Of a stretch of 64,000 nucleotides of DNA, positions 33,406 through 44,456 are shown piece after piece (within the stretch, counting starts at the first letter, position 1; the number at the start of each line of letters is the position of its first letter). Source of the stretch: Diplolepis rosae. Lineage: Eukaryota > Arthropoda > Insecta > Hymenoptera > Diplolepididae. The notes under the pieces were generated by a model. It was not told the origin of the DNA. It saw only the letters and a program-made list of their open reading frames with translations, and did not search any database. The stretch is taken from NCBI GenBank assembly GCA_030998225.1, contig JAPYXD010000403.1:1364001-1428000 (forward strand). Direction: 5' to 3'. Position numbers and translations under genes: made by a program.

Positions 33406-33914
33406 TACCCCAACCAACCATACGCTAACAAAAGTCGGCCAGATAATGGACCAAGATGGTCCAAAATACCAGTGAGCCAGAGAAGTCTGAGTTCACGAGA
33501 AAATAAAGAACAGAGGCAGAAAGTCTCTAGTTCAAGTCCCTTAGAAAAAGAAAATGCAGTACAAACAGCTGTCAAAGCAAAAGCCAAGCGTGGGGACAAA
33601 CGAATGGTAAATGAAATATGGAAAGAACCTGAAAAGGAAAAACAAAATAAATTAAAACTGAAAAGAGAACAAAACGAAGGAAGCAAGAATGAAAAAGTAT
33701 CGAGGGAAAGGAAAACCCATTCTGGAATTCCCAACACCGAAAAATGTGAAACAGTTCCAAAGAATCATAGGAATGACATCGTGGTACAGAAGATTCATAC
33801 CCAAATTCTTAGAAATAATGGAACCCCTACACACGTTACTGAAAAAAGTAGTAGAATGGAAATGGAACGCAAAACAAGAACAGGCTTTGGAGAAAATTAA
33901 AAAATTACTAAAAA
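33406..33914 (+). mobile_element. Gypsy fragment G-A (plus strand)
   Basis: Encodes the RT thumb start (EFPTPKNVKQFQRIIG, then SWYRRFIPKFLEIMEP) in the 33689 frame and the upstream basic linker. It ends abruptly after LKKLLK-type sequence at 33914, where a minus-strand copy (G-B) begins at its own 3' end. This makes a head-on junction of one element with itself. A long frame at 33274-33900 is a different-frame reading and not a gene. Confidence 0.8.
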
Positions 33915-34182
33915 CCAATCTTCTTGTCCTTGGGTTTCTGTCCTTCCTGTTTCTCTTTTTCCTCTCTCTGTATCCTCTTGAACTCGTTTTTAGTTCTATT
34001 TCCTTTCTTGCTGACTCTCTTCTTTTTATTTCTTTCTTCCTCTCCTTTTCTTCTTCCAACGCCTCCGGGGTTAATGGGGCCTGTAGAAGATTCAGTAGTT
34101 TTGGGCACCTGTGCTCCAGGGATTCTGTGACTGTAATCTCCATGTAGCACTGCCCACATTTCAATTGCGGCTGCTGCTCCAT
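33915..34182 (-). pseudogene. Gypsy G-B downstream charged ORF, truncated
   Basis: Follows the integrase in the env position. It starts MEQQPQLKCGQCYMEITVTE with a C2HC-like cluster (CGQC...HRC), then a long EK/RK-rich helix. It is cut at the 33914/33915 junction. Function unknown. It does not look like an envelope protein, as it has no signal or membrane segment. Confidence 0.55.
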
Positions 34183-34267
34183 ACCCTGTCGACATAATTA
34201 TTTCTGTTGTGTCTTTGTATCGATTTCTGTCAACTTACTACTCTATGCGTATGTTTTATTTGTTTAT

Positions 34268-34570
34268 TTAGTTTTTTACTGCGTATTTTTTAATATCCTT
34301 CACATTCCAATTTCCAAGTGGCTTACCCTTTTTGTTTTTTATCTCATAAATTGTTGGTGAAATTTTTGTTTTGATAAAAAATGGGCCTTCGAAATTTCTG
34401 TTCAACTTTTTTGCTATATTACCTGCTTTATTTGACAACGTTTTTTCGCTTCTTAGTATCTGTTCCTCAATCTCGTAGCTAATTGTTCTACGTCTTAAGT
34501 TATAATATTTTGCCGGTCTTTCATTTGCTAATTCTAAATTTTTCTGTACCTCGTCTTTTATTATTTTCAA
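34268..34570 (-). pseudogene. pol: Gypsy G-B integrase C-terminal region
   Basis: 100 codons ending in TAA. ERPAKYYNLRRRTISYEIEE, then EGPFFIKTKISPTIYEIKNK, is the GPF/Y-type module that follows the core in Ty3/Gypsy integrases. Nearly identical to 42257-42559 and 44154-44456. Confidence 0.75.
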
Positions 34571-34589
34571 CCTGTTTAGTCTCTCTACC

Positions 34590-35289
34590 CACTTTCCTAT
34601 TTCTTATGATTCTATTTTCTCTATGTTTATTAAATCTTATTTTAACGTTTGAATTGGTTCTAATTCCCTTCCAAAATTCAGAAATGCTGGTGTGAAACAT
34701 GTTGACGCGTGTTTCGTCCCATTGATTGTGGTCTTTTTCTAAGTATGCTTTTTTGCCGTTTTTATTGATCTGTTACATCTCTCTGTTGGGTTTGGTTGTG
34801 GATGGTCTCGTGGTGTTTTTAAATATCGTATTCCGAAATTTTTTTGTTAGTTTTACCATGATTCTGTTTACGAACTCCTTACCGTTATCCGTAAACAGAA
34901 TTCTTGGTGTTCCCCATTTTACTATGACTTTTCTGTGGAATTATTTTTCTACTGTTGTTGCTAGTTTGTTCTTTATCGGTATTATTTCCACTTATTTAGT
35001 GAACGTATCTACAAAAACCAGCATATATTGATTTTTCGACTGATCTCGCTAGTGGGCCTACTATATCTGCTGCCACTACTGTCCATGGTTCTTCAATTAT
35101 TCTCTTTCCTAATAGTCCCACTTGGTTGTTAATTTTAGGTTTAATTCTTTGGCATGTGTCGCATTCTTTTGCGTATTTCAATGTTTCGGAATACATTCCT
35201 GGCCAAAAATAGTTCTCTGCGATTCTTGCGTATGTTTTTTCCATACCCAAGTGTCCTGCCTGTTTGCTATCGTGGTTTTCTCTTAACAC
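34590..35289 (-). pseudogene. pol: Gypsy G-B integrase, frameshifted
   Basis: The 35289-34996 frame has the H2C2 finger (HDSKQAGHLGMEKT and CDTCQRI) and the start of the core (VVAADIVGPLARS, first D). A frameshift near 35020 then moves to TDNGKEFVNR (second D) and RYHPQPNPTERCNRSIK (third, E). The catalytic triad is thus recognisable but spread over different frames. Confidence 0.75.
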
Positions 35290-35354
35290 TTGTTCTCTTA
35301 ATTCCTTCGGTATTGTTAACTTACATGGATTGCTATCTAGGTCTAGGCTCGATT

Positions 35355-36161
35355 TTAACGGGTCTGGTCTGAAAAAATATGGTTTATGGTTATTCGCCAG
35401 TTTGAGTTATCCGCTGATTTTTTCTTTACTTGCAGTTGTTTGTGTTTATACCATTCGTCGTTGACTTCTTTGCATTTCTCTTTTTCTTTTTCCTTTGCCA
35501 TCGATATCGTACTTGCTACAGAGTCTAACTTTCCGCCTGTTCTTGATAAAGCGTCTGGTGCATAATCCGAGGAGCCTTTCCTGTATATGATTTCGTAATC
35601 ATATTCTAGTAACTTCAGTCCCCATCTTGCGAATCGTCCAGTTGGGTTTTTCAAATTATGTAACCATTTAAAGGCAATATCGTCTGTTATCACTTTAAAG
35701 GTATATCCTTCTAAATAAGGCCTGAATTTACGTATTTCCCATACTACTGCTAGGCACTCTTTTCCTGAAGTTGAATATTTTCTCTCTGCTTCGTTGAGGC
35801 TTCTACTTGCGAATGCTATCACGTGGTTATTATTATCTATGTTTTGAGTTAACACGGCTCCCAGTCCCGTGTCACATGCTTCGGTTTCGAGTTGAAATGG
35901 GTGGTGAAAATTGGGACATGCCAGTATTGGTCCTGTTTTTAGTAATTTTTTAATTTTCTCCAAAGCCTGTTCTTGTTTTGCGTTCCATTTCCATTCTACT
36001 ACTTTTTTCAGTAACGTGTGTAGGGGTTCCATTATTTCTAAGAATTTGGGTATGAATCTTCTGTACCACGATGTCATTCCTATGATTCTTTGGAACTGTT
36101 TCACATTTTTCGGTGTTGGGAATTCCAGAATGGGTTTTCCTTTCCCTCGATACTTTTTCAT
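35355..36161 (-). pseudogene. pol: Gypsy G-B pol: RT thumb and RNase H
   Basis: 268 codons. The RT thumb is at the start (NVKQFQRIIGMTSWYRRF). RNase H keeps its acidic residues: ETEACDTGLGAVL, SGKECLAVVWEIRKF, VITDDIAFKWL and YAPDALSR. The RT fingers and palm with the YxDD box are not encoded anywhere between the protease remnant (37730-38080) and this frame, so this family copy could not reverse-transcribe on its own. The stop at 35355 lies before the integrase, in another frame. Confidence 0.8.
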
Positions 36162-36444
36162 TCTTGCTTCCTTCGTTTTGTTCTCTTTTCAGTTTTAATT
36201 TATTTTGTTTTTCCTTTTCAGGTTCTTTCCATATTTCATTTACCATTCGTTTGTCCCCACGCTTGGCTTTTGCTTTGACAGCTGTTTGTACCGCATTTTC
36301 TTTTTCTAAGGGACTTGAACTAGAGATTTTCTGCCTCTGTTCTTTATTTTCTCGTGAACTCAGACTTCTCTGGCTCACTGGTATTTTGGAACATCTTGGT
36401 CCATTATCTGGCCGACTTTTGTTAGCGTATGGTTGGTTGGGGTA

Positions 36445-37727
36445 CACGTGGATCAATAAGTTCCGGGACTGACACATAGATGGCTTTGCCAACAAAAGTT
36501 CTGTATGATGTTTCATGAGTACCAACCTCCAAAAGATACCTGTCAAAATTTCATTACATTTTGATGTTTGGTCCACGAGTTACACTGATTTAAGTAACGC
36601 TAGTCTTGATATTCTCAAAACAATGGATTCGAAACAATTTTGTGTGTTGATTTACCATTGCTTTTTGATGAAAAAAAACACAGTGCAAGCTCAGCAATGG
36701 CTTGAAAAGTGCTACGGGGACTCTGCTCCATCGAAAACAACCATTTGCGGTGGTATGCTGAGTTTAAACGTAGTCGAACAGACACTGAAGATGCTGAACG
36801 CTCCGGCCGGCCAAAAGAGGTAGTTACACCGGAAACCATAAAAAAAGTCCACCAAATCGTTTTCGAAAACCGTAAATTAGAATTGCGTGAGATAGCTGAC
36901 ACCTTAAAGATATCATACGGCAGTGTGTACACTATTTTGCATGAACATTTGTCTATGAGGAAGCTGTTGCCAAAGTGGGTGCCACGTTTGCTCACGGTGG
37001 ATCAAAAACGACAACCTGTCGTTGATTCCGAGCGCTGTTTGGAGTTTTTTTCGCCGGAATAAACTGAATTTTTTGCGTCGGTATATGACAATGGGCGAAA
37101 CCTGGATCCATCACTACACTCCGGAGTCAAAGGGGTCGTCACCCGAATGCACTGCAGTCGGTGAGAAGCGTCCAAAGCGGACAAAAACGCAAATGTGAGC
37201 CGGTAAGGTCAGTATTTTGGGATGCTCATGAAGTTTTGTTCATCGACTACCTTGCAAAAGGTAAGACGATCAATAGCGAACGTTAGATTGCCCAATTGAT
37301 GCGTTTGAAGAACGAAATCGGTGAGAAACGGCTCCAAATGAAGAAGAAAAAAGTGCTCATTCACCAAGACAATGCGCCGTGTCACAAGTCGCTCGTTACC
37401 ATGGCAAAATTGAATGAATTGAGCTTCGAATTGCTTCCGCACTGACCATATTCACCGGATCTGGCCCCCAGGGACTACTGACTGTTTGCAGACCTCAAAA
37501 AAATGCTCCAAGGAAAGAGATTTTACTCCAATGAGAAAGTCATCACCGAAACGAATGCTAATTTCCAGGCCAAATATAAATCGTTCTACAAGAAAGGTAT
37601 TGAAATGTTAGAGAAGCGCTGGACTGATTGTGTTGCTTTTGAAGGAGACTATGTTGATGAATAGAGTCGAGTTTTGCCAAAAAAATGTGTTTTTTCTAGT
37701 TAGTCCCGGGACTTATTGATCCACGTG
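36445..37727 (+). mobile_element. mariner (DD34D) copy M2, full length
   Basis: 1283 bp with inverted ends CACGTGGATCAATAAGTTCC (left) and GGGACTTATTGATCCACGTG (right), inserted in Gypsy G-B. TA lies at the left flank and TT at the right. The transposase is broken by a frameshift near residue 50, D-to-G in the first catalytic motif (MGETWIHHY), a TGA after KRTKTQM, and further stops. The later motifs HQDNAPCHKS and YSPDLAPRDY remain. Confidence 0.9.
36515..37664 (+). pseudogene. mariner transposase, M2
   Basis: The natural start is probably the ATG of MDSKQFCVLIYHCF (36623), not the upstream ATG at 36515, because mariner transposases begin with this helix. Frame segments run 36623-36823 and 36709-37062, then several more to EGDYVDE and TAG near 37662. 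Compared with M4, M2 has one extra T in the run at about 37045, which ends its second frame early (EFFSPE). Confidence 0.8.
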
Positions 37728-38080
37728 TTATTTCTCCCCATTGTAGGTTGTTCTCTGGTCTTACTTCTTGATTAAGCAACCTTATTTTATTTCTTACTCT
37801 CATTCTTTCTTCTAGACTATCCTTTTTTGGTTCTCTTTCCTTTTCATCCTTGTTCCATTTCACTTTGTTTTCCTTTGGGTATGCTTCTATTTTATATCTA
37901 ATTTGTGGCTTTTCTGGTAGCCATCAAATTTTCTTTTCGAAGTCTAATTTTAATCCTAGCCTTTCCATCATGTCTGTTCCTAGGATCCCTGTAGATCTTA
38001 CAAGGAACCCTAGGTAGGTGTCCCCCTCTGATTTTGTTCGTTCGCACATATGTTGTAGTACTCGAAAAACTAAGCGACAC
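37728..38080 (-). pseudogene. pol: Gypsy G-B, protease remnant
   Basis: Continuation of G-B beyond mariner M2. The minus frame has RSTGILGTDMMERLGLKLDF, the end of a retroviral-type aspartic protease fold (ILG motif), then one stop and a lysine-rich linker. The catalytic DTG is not in this piece. It is bounded at 38080 by a TA and the pogo/Tigger end. Confidence 0.65.
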
Positions 38081-39348
38081 GTATTATTTCTAATGTGCCC
38101 GAAATGGTTTTTAGGGGGCTAAAATCATCCCCGAAAAGTGCGGCACCAAATACCCATTCAATTGTGTCACATATAATAACAGAATCTGTCACAATCAAAC
38201 CAACTCGAAAAATATCCTCACTATGAGAGGTAACACATACATTATATTAATTAATATATACATATTAATACATATAATTAATATAATTTGTAACACATAC
38301 ATTTTTTTTAAAAACCTCTGAGATAAAAAACTGGACACGTTTATGTACAAATAAAACTTAAATTGTAGATGCAAGTATAAAAATGTGATAAAAAATAAGT
38401 AAAAAATTACACAAAAAAATTTCGGTGAAACTTCGATAAAAATTCAAAAAACCATTGATTGAAAAACATGAAAACTATTCTACGTTTATGTATAAGTGTA
38501 TTTTAAAATATAGATGTATAAAATATAAAAAAACCTTAAAAATATGCAAACAAAACTTCGATAAAGACTTTGATAAAACTTCGATGAAAACTTCAAAAAA
38601 ACTTCGATGAAAAAGCATGAAAATTCTTTGGGATTGCGTGAAGAATAAAAACATGAGGAAATTTACATAAAGTTATACATAAAAATTTTTTGGGAACACA
38701 AGAGAATTCATAAGAGAATTAATATAGAAAAGTAATACCATACATTTTTAAACATCTGAGATAAAAAAACTAGACACGTTTATGTATAAATGTAACTTAA
38801 AAACTCAGAAAAGGCAAAAAGACTCGATAAGAAACACCTATAAAAACTTCGATAAAATTTTTGATGAAAAGCTTCAAAAAACTTCGATAAAAACATGAAA
38901 AAATAAAGATCACTGATGAGGACTCCAATCAGAGTCGAAACGTTTGATTAAAACTACTGTTTTTTTCATTTATGGACCCTAAAGCCAATTATCTAATAAT
39001 ACAAATATTGTTATCGAGGGTCGATATAATTCCTGTTCTAAATAAATAAGTTTTAATTATACAAAAAAATTGCAAACAAACATTATTTCAACCCCCAAAA
39101 TCTGGAAAAAATATATGTTGCACGCGATAATAAAATAAACTTTACGTAAATTTGCATTTTCATGAGAAATTAATTTATAAGGGGTAACCACTCTTAAGTG
39201 CATGTTATTATATTTCTACAAAATAAAGTAAATTTCACGTACAAAACTAAGCAGAAGAACTTCGTTCACACAAAGGGTTGGAAAAATATAAGTTGCTCAA
39301 TTTATTCAAAAAATTGTATGGGGGTAAACTACCCCAAAAATGAGATAA
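38081..39348. repeat. pogo/Tigger left end with ribozyme-like insert, partial copy
   Basis: Nearly identical to 47968-49228: the element tip (GTGCCC...ATGG, then GTGCGGCACCAAATAC), a segment rich in AACTTCGATAAAA words with an internal repeat (GAGATAAAAAACT...GACACGTTTATGTA at 38312 and 38757), the ribozyme-like motif, and the inner terminal repeat. It ends at 39348, where the truncated mariner block M3 starts, so the transposase part is missing. Confidence 0.75.
38908..38952 (+). ncRNA. hammerhead-ribozyme-like motif 1
   Basis: Core CTGATGA (38913-38919) and GAA, followed by ACGT, fit the minimal type I hammerhead: stem I ATCA/TGAT flanks the motif, stem II GACTC/GAGTC, stem III only AC/GT. 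Cleavage would fall after ACGTT. An extra G sits between the core and stem II, which may weaken it. Such short-stem-III hammerheads are known from Penelope-like and related retroelements, where two copies can act as a dimer. Confidence 0.45.
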
Positions 39349-39489
39349 AATTATGTATCTTCATTTTTGAAGTTTTTAAATTCTCGAAGAGGGGGTTGAT
39401 TTCATAATTACGGTTATTTTATAGAAATTCTTTAGTGGTGCTTATCATAGTCATAAAAATGTCGTAAAAGAGTTTATCTTCATTTTTCG

Positions 39490-40383
39490 ATTTGGAGCCG
39501 TTTCTCACCGATTTCGTTCTTCAAACGCATCAATTGGGCAATCTAACGTTCGCTATTGATCGTCTTACCTTTTGCAAGGTAGTCGATGAACAAAACTCCA
39601 TGAGCATCCCAAAATACTGACCTTACCGGCTCACATTTGCGTTTTTGTCCGCTTTGGACGCTTCTCACCGACTGCAGTGCATTCGGGTGACGACCCCTTT
39701 GACTCCGGAGTGTAGTGATGGATCCAGGTTTCGCCCATTGTCATATACCGACGCAAAAAATTCAGTTTATTCCGGCGAAAAAACTCCAAACAGCGCTCGG
39801 AATCAACGACAGGTTGTCGTTTTTGATCCACCGTGAGCAAACGTGGCACCCACTTTGGCAACAGCTTCCTCATAGACAAATGTTCATGCAAAATAGTGTA
39901 CACACTGCCGTATGATATCTTTAAGGTGTCAGCTATCTCACGCAATTCTAATTTACGGTTTTCGAAAACGATTTGGTGGACTTTTTTTATGGTTTCCGGT
40001 GTAACTACCTCTTTTGGCCGACCGGAGCGTTCAGCATCTTCAGTGTCTGTTCGACTACGTTTAAACTCAGCATACCACCGCAAATGGTTGTTTTCGATGG
40101 AGCAGAGTCCCCGTAGCACTTTTCAAGCCATTGCTGAGCTTGCACTGTGTTTTTTTTCATCAAAAAGCAATGGTAAATCAACACACAAAATTGTTTCGAA
40201 TCCATTGTTTTGAGAATATCAAGACTAGCGTTACTTAAATCAGTGTAACTCGTGGACCAAACATCAAAATGTAATGAAATTTTGACAGGTATCTTTTGGA
40301 GGTTGGTACTCATGAAACATCATACAGAACTTTTGTTGGCAACGCCATCTATGTGTCAGTCCCGGAACTTATTGATCCACGTG
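39490..40383 (-). mobile_element. mariner (DD34D) truncated copy M3
   Basis: Same structure and same breakpoint as M1 (offset 6978): intact terminal repeat at 40383 beside TA, 3' part lost at 39490. The D-to-G change and frameshift are shared. One visible difference is GTCGGC versus GCCGGC at the hinge (about 40020). Confidence 0.88.
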
Positions 40384-40666
40384 TACCCCAACCAACCATA
40401 CGCTAACAAAAGTCGGCCAGATAATGGACCAAGATGGTCCAAAATACCAGTGAGCCAGAGAAGTCTGAGTTCACGAGAAAATAAAGAACAGAGGCAGAAA
40501 GTCTCTAGTTCAAGTCCCTTAGAAAAAGAAAATGCAGTACAAACAGCTGTCAAAGCAAAAGCCAAGCGTGGGGACAAACGAATGGTAAATGAAATATGGA
40601 AAGAACCTGAAAAGGAAAAACAAAATAAATTAAAACTGAAAAGAGAACAAAACGAAGGAAGCAAGA

Positions 40667-41473
40667 ATGAAAAAGTATCGAGGGAAAGGAAAACCCATTC
40701 TGGAATTCCCAACACCGAAAAATGTGAAACAGTTCCAAAGAATCATAGGAATGACATCGTGGTACAGAAGATTCATACCCAAATTCTTAGAAATAATGGA
40801 ACCCCTACACACGTTACTGAAAAAAGTAGTAGAATGGAAATGGAACGCAAAACAAGAACAGGCTTTGGAGAAAATTAAAAAATTACTAAAAACAGGACCA
40901 ATACTGGCATGTCCCAATTTTCACCACCCATTTCAACTCGAAACCGAAGCATGTGACACGGGACTGGGAGCCGTGTTAACTCAAAACATAGATAATAATA
41001 ACCACGTGATAGCATTCGCAAGTAGAAGCCTCAACGAAGCAGAGAGAAAATATTCAACTTCAGGAAAAGAGTGCCTAGCAGTAGTATGGGAAATACGTAA
41101 ATTCAGGCCTTATTTAGAAGGATATACCTTTAAAGTGATAACAGACGATATTGCCTTTAAATGGTTACATAATTTGAAAAACCCAACTGGACGATTCGCA
41201 AGATGGGGACTGAAGTTACTAGAATATGATTACGAAATCATATACAGGAAAGGCTCCTCGGATTATGCACCAGACGCTTTATCAAGAACAGGCGGAAAGT
41301 TAGACTCTGTAGCAAGTACGATATCGATGGCAAAGGAAAAAGAAAAAGAGAAACGCAAAGAAGTCAACGACGAATGGTATAAACACAAACAACTGCAAGT
41401 AAAGAAAAAATCAGCGGATAACTCAAACTGGCGAATAACCATAAACCATATTTTTTCAGACCAGACCCGTTAA
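40667..41473 (+). pseudogene. pol: Gypsy G-C pol: RT thumb and RNase H
   Basis: 268 codons, almost identical to 36161-35355 and 46046-45240 (for example one K/R difference around residue 224). It has the same RNase H acidic residues and the same lack of RT fingers and palm. The Met start is only the first Met in the frame. The natural protein would be part of a polyprotein. Confidence 0.8.
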
Positions 41474-41538
41474 AATCGAGCCTAGACCTAGATAGCAATC
41501 CATGTAAGTTAACAATACCGAAGGAATTAAGAGAACAA

Positions 41539-42250
41539 GTGTTAAGAGAAAACCACGATAGCAAACAGGCAGGACACTTGGGTATGGAAAAAACATACGC
41601 AAGAATCGCAGAGAACTATTTTTGGCCAGGAATGTATTCCGAAACATTGAAATACGCAAAAGAATGCGACACATGCCAAAGAATTAAACCTAAAATTAAC
41701 AACCAAGTGGGACTATTAGGAAAGAGAATAATTGAAGAACCATGGACAGTAGTGGCAGCAGATATAGTACGCCCACTAGCGAGATCAGTCGAAAAATCAA
41801 TATATGCTGGTTTTTGTAGATACGTTCACTAAATAAGTGGAAATAATACCGATAAAGAACAAACTAGCAACAACAGTAGAAAAATAATTCCACAGAAAAG
41901 TCATAGTAAAATGGGGAACACCAAGAATTCTGTTTACGGATAACGGTAAGGAGTTCGTAAACAGAATCATGGTAAAACTAACAAAAAATTTCGGAATACG
42001 ATATTTAAAAACACCACGATACCATCCACAACCAAACCCAACAGAGAGATGTAACAGATCAATAAAAACGGCAAAAAAGCATACTTAGAAAAAGACCACA
42101 ATCAATGGGACGAAACACGCGTCAACATGTTTCACACCAGCATTTCTGAATTTTGGAAGGGAATTAGAACCAATTCAAACGTTAAAATAAGATTTAATAA
42201 ACATAGAGAAAATAGAATCATAAGAAATAGGAAAGTGGGTAGAGAGACTA
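41539..42250 (+). pseudogene. pol: Gypsy G-C integrase, frameshifted
   Basis: Zinc-finger part at 41539-41832 with VVAADIVRPLARS (G-to-R next to the first catalytic D compared with G-B and G-D). A frameshift near 41808 then leads to TDNGKEFVNR and NPTERCNRSIK with the other two acidic residues. Stops also occur between these pieces. Confidence 0.75.
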
Positions 42251-42256
42251 AACAGG

Positions 42257-42559
42257 TTGAAAATAATAAAAGACGAGGTACAGAAAAATTTAGAATTAGC
42301 AAATGAAAGACCGGCAAAATATTATAACTTAAGACGTAGAACAATTAGCTACGAGATTGAGGAACAGATACTAAGAAGCGAAAAAACGTTGTCAAATAAA
42401 GCAGGTAATATAGCAAAAAAGTTGAACAGAAATTTCGAAGGCCCATTTTTTATCAAAACAAAAATTTCACCAACAATTTATGAGATAAAAAACAAAAAGG
42501 GTAAGCCACTTGGAAATTGGAATGTAAAGGATATTAAAAAATACGCAGTAAAAAACTAA
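42257..42559 (+). pseudogene. pol: Gypsy G-C integrase C-terminal region
   Basis: 100 codons, identical to the 34570-34268 frame. G-D differs by a few residues (TFSNKSVNIS in place of TLSNKAGNIA). Confidence 0.75.
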
Positions 42560-42644
42560 ATAAACAAATAAAACATACGCATAGAGTAGTAAGTTGACAG
42601 AAATCGATACAAAGACACAACAGAAATAATTATGTCGACAGGGT

Positions 42645-42935
42645 ATGGAGCAGCAGCCGCAATTGAAATGTGGGCAGTGCTACATGGAGATTACAGTCAC
42701 AGAATCCCTGGAGCACAGGTGCCCAAAACTACTGAATCTTCTACAGGCCCCATTAACCCCGGAGGCGTTGGAAGAAGAAAAGGAGAGGAAGAAAGAAATA
42801 AAAAGAAGAGAGTCAGCAAGAAAGGAAATAGAACTAAAAACGAGTTCAAGAGGATACAGAGAGAGGAAAAAGAGAAACAGGAAGGACAGAAACCCAAGGA
42901 CAAGAAGAAAAGAACAATGGGACAAGAAGTCTTAG
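42645..42935 (+). CDS. Gypsy G-C downstream charged ORF, 96 aa
   Basis: The most complete version of the ORF that follows pol. It starts MEQQPQLKCGQCYMEITVTE with a CxxC...HxC cluster, then a leucine/proline patch and a long E/K/R helix, likely coiled coil. An overlapping frame (42632-42955) reads equally long but lacks the cysteine cluster. I favour the cysteine frame without proof. Function unknown. Confidence 0.45.
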   Translation: MEQQPQLKCGQCYMEITVTESLEHRCPKLLNLLQAPLTPEALEEEKERKKEIKRRESARKEIELKTSSRGYRERKKRNRKDRNPRTRRKEQWDKKS

Positions 42936-42939
42936 AGAT

Positions 42940-43773
42940 AATAAAAGAAACGTGAGAAAAATGGGTAATAAGGCGTTAAGACGAGGAAAGAAGAACTAAG
43001 AAGATGGGAAGGAAAACAAGAGCGGGTAAGGAAAGCCTGGAAAGAAGAAAGAGAAAGAGAGAAAGAAGAGAAAATAATGTTTCAAAAAATAAAAGAAGAG
43101 AAAGAAAGAAAAGGAAAAAAGAATATGGAAAAGAGGAATAGAGTGAAAGAAGGAAGAACTGAGGGAGGAGAAAGAACACGAAGAAAAGAACAAAGAATTA
43201 AAAAGAACACTGAAGGAATTAGAAGAAAACAAAAAAATAAAGGACACAGACAGTGACGGCGACACAAAATCAGACTAATCAACTTACAGTAATATGTAAA
43301 GGGAAACAAAAATAAAAATTAAGAAAGTTATTTTTATTTAATTTGTATAATTATCAAGATAATAAAAGTTTTTTGTTTCATTCGCCGGTTCCTAATCTCT
43401 CTCTCGCCTTGGTCTTCAGATCGAAAAGTGCTAATCGTCCGGCTGTGCAAAGGTACCTGACACGTGGCATCTTCGAGCTCGAGTGTTTGATGTTTGCTAC
43501 AATCGCGTTAGAGTTGCAAGTCTGACTCTTATTCCAGGATTCACGGCTTTTTTACGGCTATTTTTACGGCTATTTTTACGGCTATTTTTAAGCACGAATT
43601 AGAAATTTACAGCTCTTCAAGTTTATTCAAAAAATCAATTTTTATGTGTGGGGTGCTAAGTGCACGTTCAGCCAGCACCTCCACCACAGAGAAAATAAAA
43701 AAAAGCAAATACACCATATTTTACGGCTTTTTAACGATTCTCAAATGCACCAAAAATAAATTTCCAAAAAATA
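42940..43773. other. spacer at the centre of the large palindrome
   Basis: This is the only non-mirrored sequence between G-C and G-D. It holds the purine-rich tail of G-C and, at about 43300-43540, an LTR-like piece with AATAAAAG (about 43360). There is also a small tandem repeat TTTTTACGGCTA (43543-43590, about four units). Confidence 0.6.
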
Positions 43774-43777
43774 ATCT

Positions 43778-44068
43778 CTAAGACTTCTTGTCCCATTGTT
43801 CTTTTCTTCTTGTCCTTGGGTTTCTGTCCTTCCTGTTTCTCTTTTTCCTCTCTCTGTATCCTCTTGAACTCGTTTTTAGTTCTATTTCCTTTCTTGCTGA
43901 CTCTCTTCTTTTTATTTCTTTCTTCCTCTCCTTTTCTTCTTCCAACGCCTCCGGGGTTAATGGGGCCTGTAGAAGATTCAGTAGTTTTGGGCACCTGTGC
44001 TCCAGGGATTCTGTGACTGTAATCTCTATGTAGCACTGCCCACATTTCAATTGCGGCTGCTGCTCCAT
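43778..44068 (-). CDS. Gypsy G-D downstream charged ORF, 96 aa
   Basis: Same as 42645-42935 except M-to-I at QCYIE. CxxC...HxC cluster and long charged helix. Function unknown. Confidence 0.4.
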   Translation of the reverse strand: MEQQPQLKCGQCYIEITVTESLEHRCPKLLNLLQAPLTPEALEEEKERKKEIKRRESARKEIELKTSSRGYRERKKRNRKDRNPRTRRKEQWDKKS

Positions 44069-44153
44069 ACCCTGTCGACATAATTATTTCTGTTGTGTCT
44101 TTGTATCGATTTCTGTCAACTTACTACTCTATGCGTATGTTTTATTTGTTTAT

Positions 44154-44456
44154 TTAGTTTTTTACTGCGTATTTTTTAATATCCTTTACATTCCAATTTC
44201 CAAGTGGCTTACCCTTTTTGTTTTTTATCTCATAAATTGTTGGTGAAATTTTTGTTTTGATAAAAAATGGGCCTTCGAAATTTCTGTTCAACTTTTTTGA
44301 TATATTAACTGATTTATTTGAAAACGTTTTTTCGCTTCTTAGTATCTGTTCCTCAATCTCGTAGCTAATTGTTCTACGTCTTAAGTTATAATATTTTGCC
44401 GGTCTTTCATTTGCTAATTCTAAATTTTTCTGTACCTCGTCTTTTATTATTTTCAA
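44154..44456 (-). pseudogene. pol: Gypsy G-D integrase C-terminal region
   Basis: 100 codons. Differs from the G-B/G-C version at several neighbouring residues (TFSNKSVNIS), a small cluster of real substitutions that argues against a pure assembly echo. Confidence 0.7.

Larger units (their letters stand above)
33915..36444 (-). mobile_element. Gypsy copy G-B, main part
   Basis: Minus-strand order: RT thumb and RNase H (36161-35355), integrase zinc finger and core with a frameshift (35289-34600), integrase C-terminal region (34570-34268), and the downstream charged ORF cut at 33915. The element continues at 37728-38080 beyond the inserted mariner M2. The same layout and defects occur in G-D (offset about 9885) and, inverted, in G-C. 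Confidence 0.85.
40384..43300 (+). mobile_element. Gypsy copy G-C (plus strand)
   Basis: 5'-truncated by M3, then the basic linker, RT thumb/RNase H (40667-41473), integrase (41539-42250, frameshifted), integrase C-terminus (42257-42559), charged ORF (42645-42935) and a purine-rich tail coding a second EK-rich stretch with frameshifts. From 42939 outward it is the exact mirror of G-D (from 43774). It has no RT palm. Confidence 0.85.

Noticed and set aside
33274..33900. 208-codon frame repeated at 36576-35950, 40252-40878 and 46461-45835
   Set aside because: It crosses the mariner end into Gypsy sequence and reads the RT region in the wrong frame, while the 33689-type frame has clear RT homology.
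42632..42955. 107-codon frame beginning MSTGYGAAAA
   Set aside because: It overlaps the 96-codon frame that holds a cysteine cluster. Both are possible, but this one has no recognisable motif.
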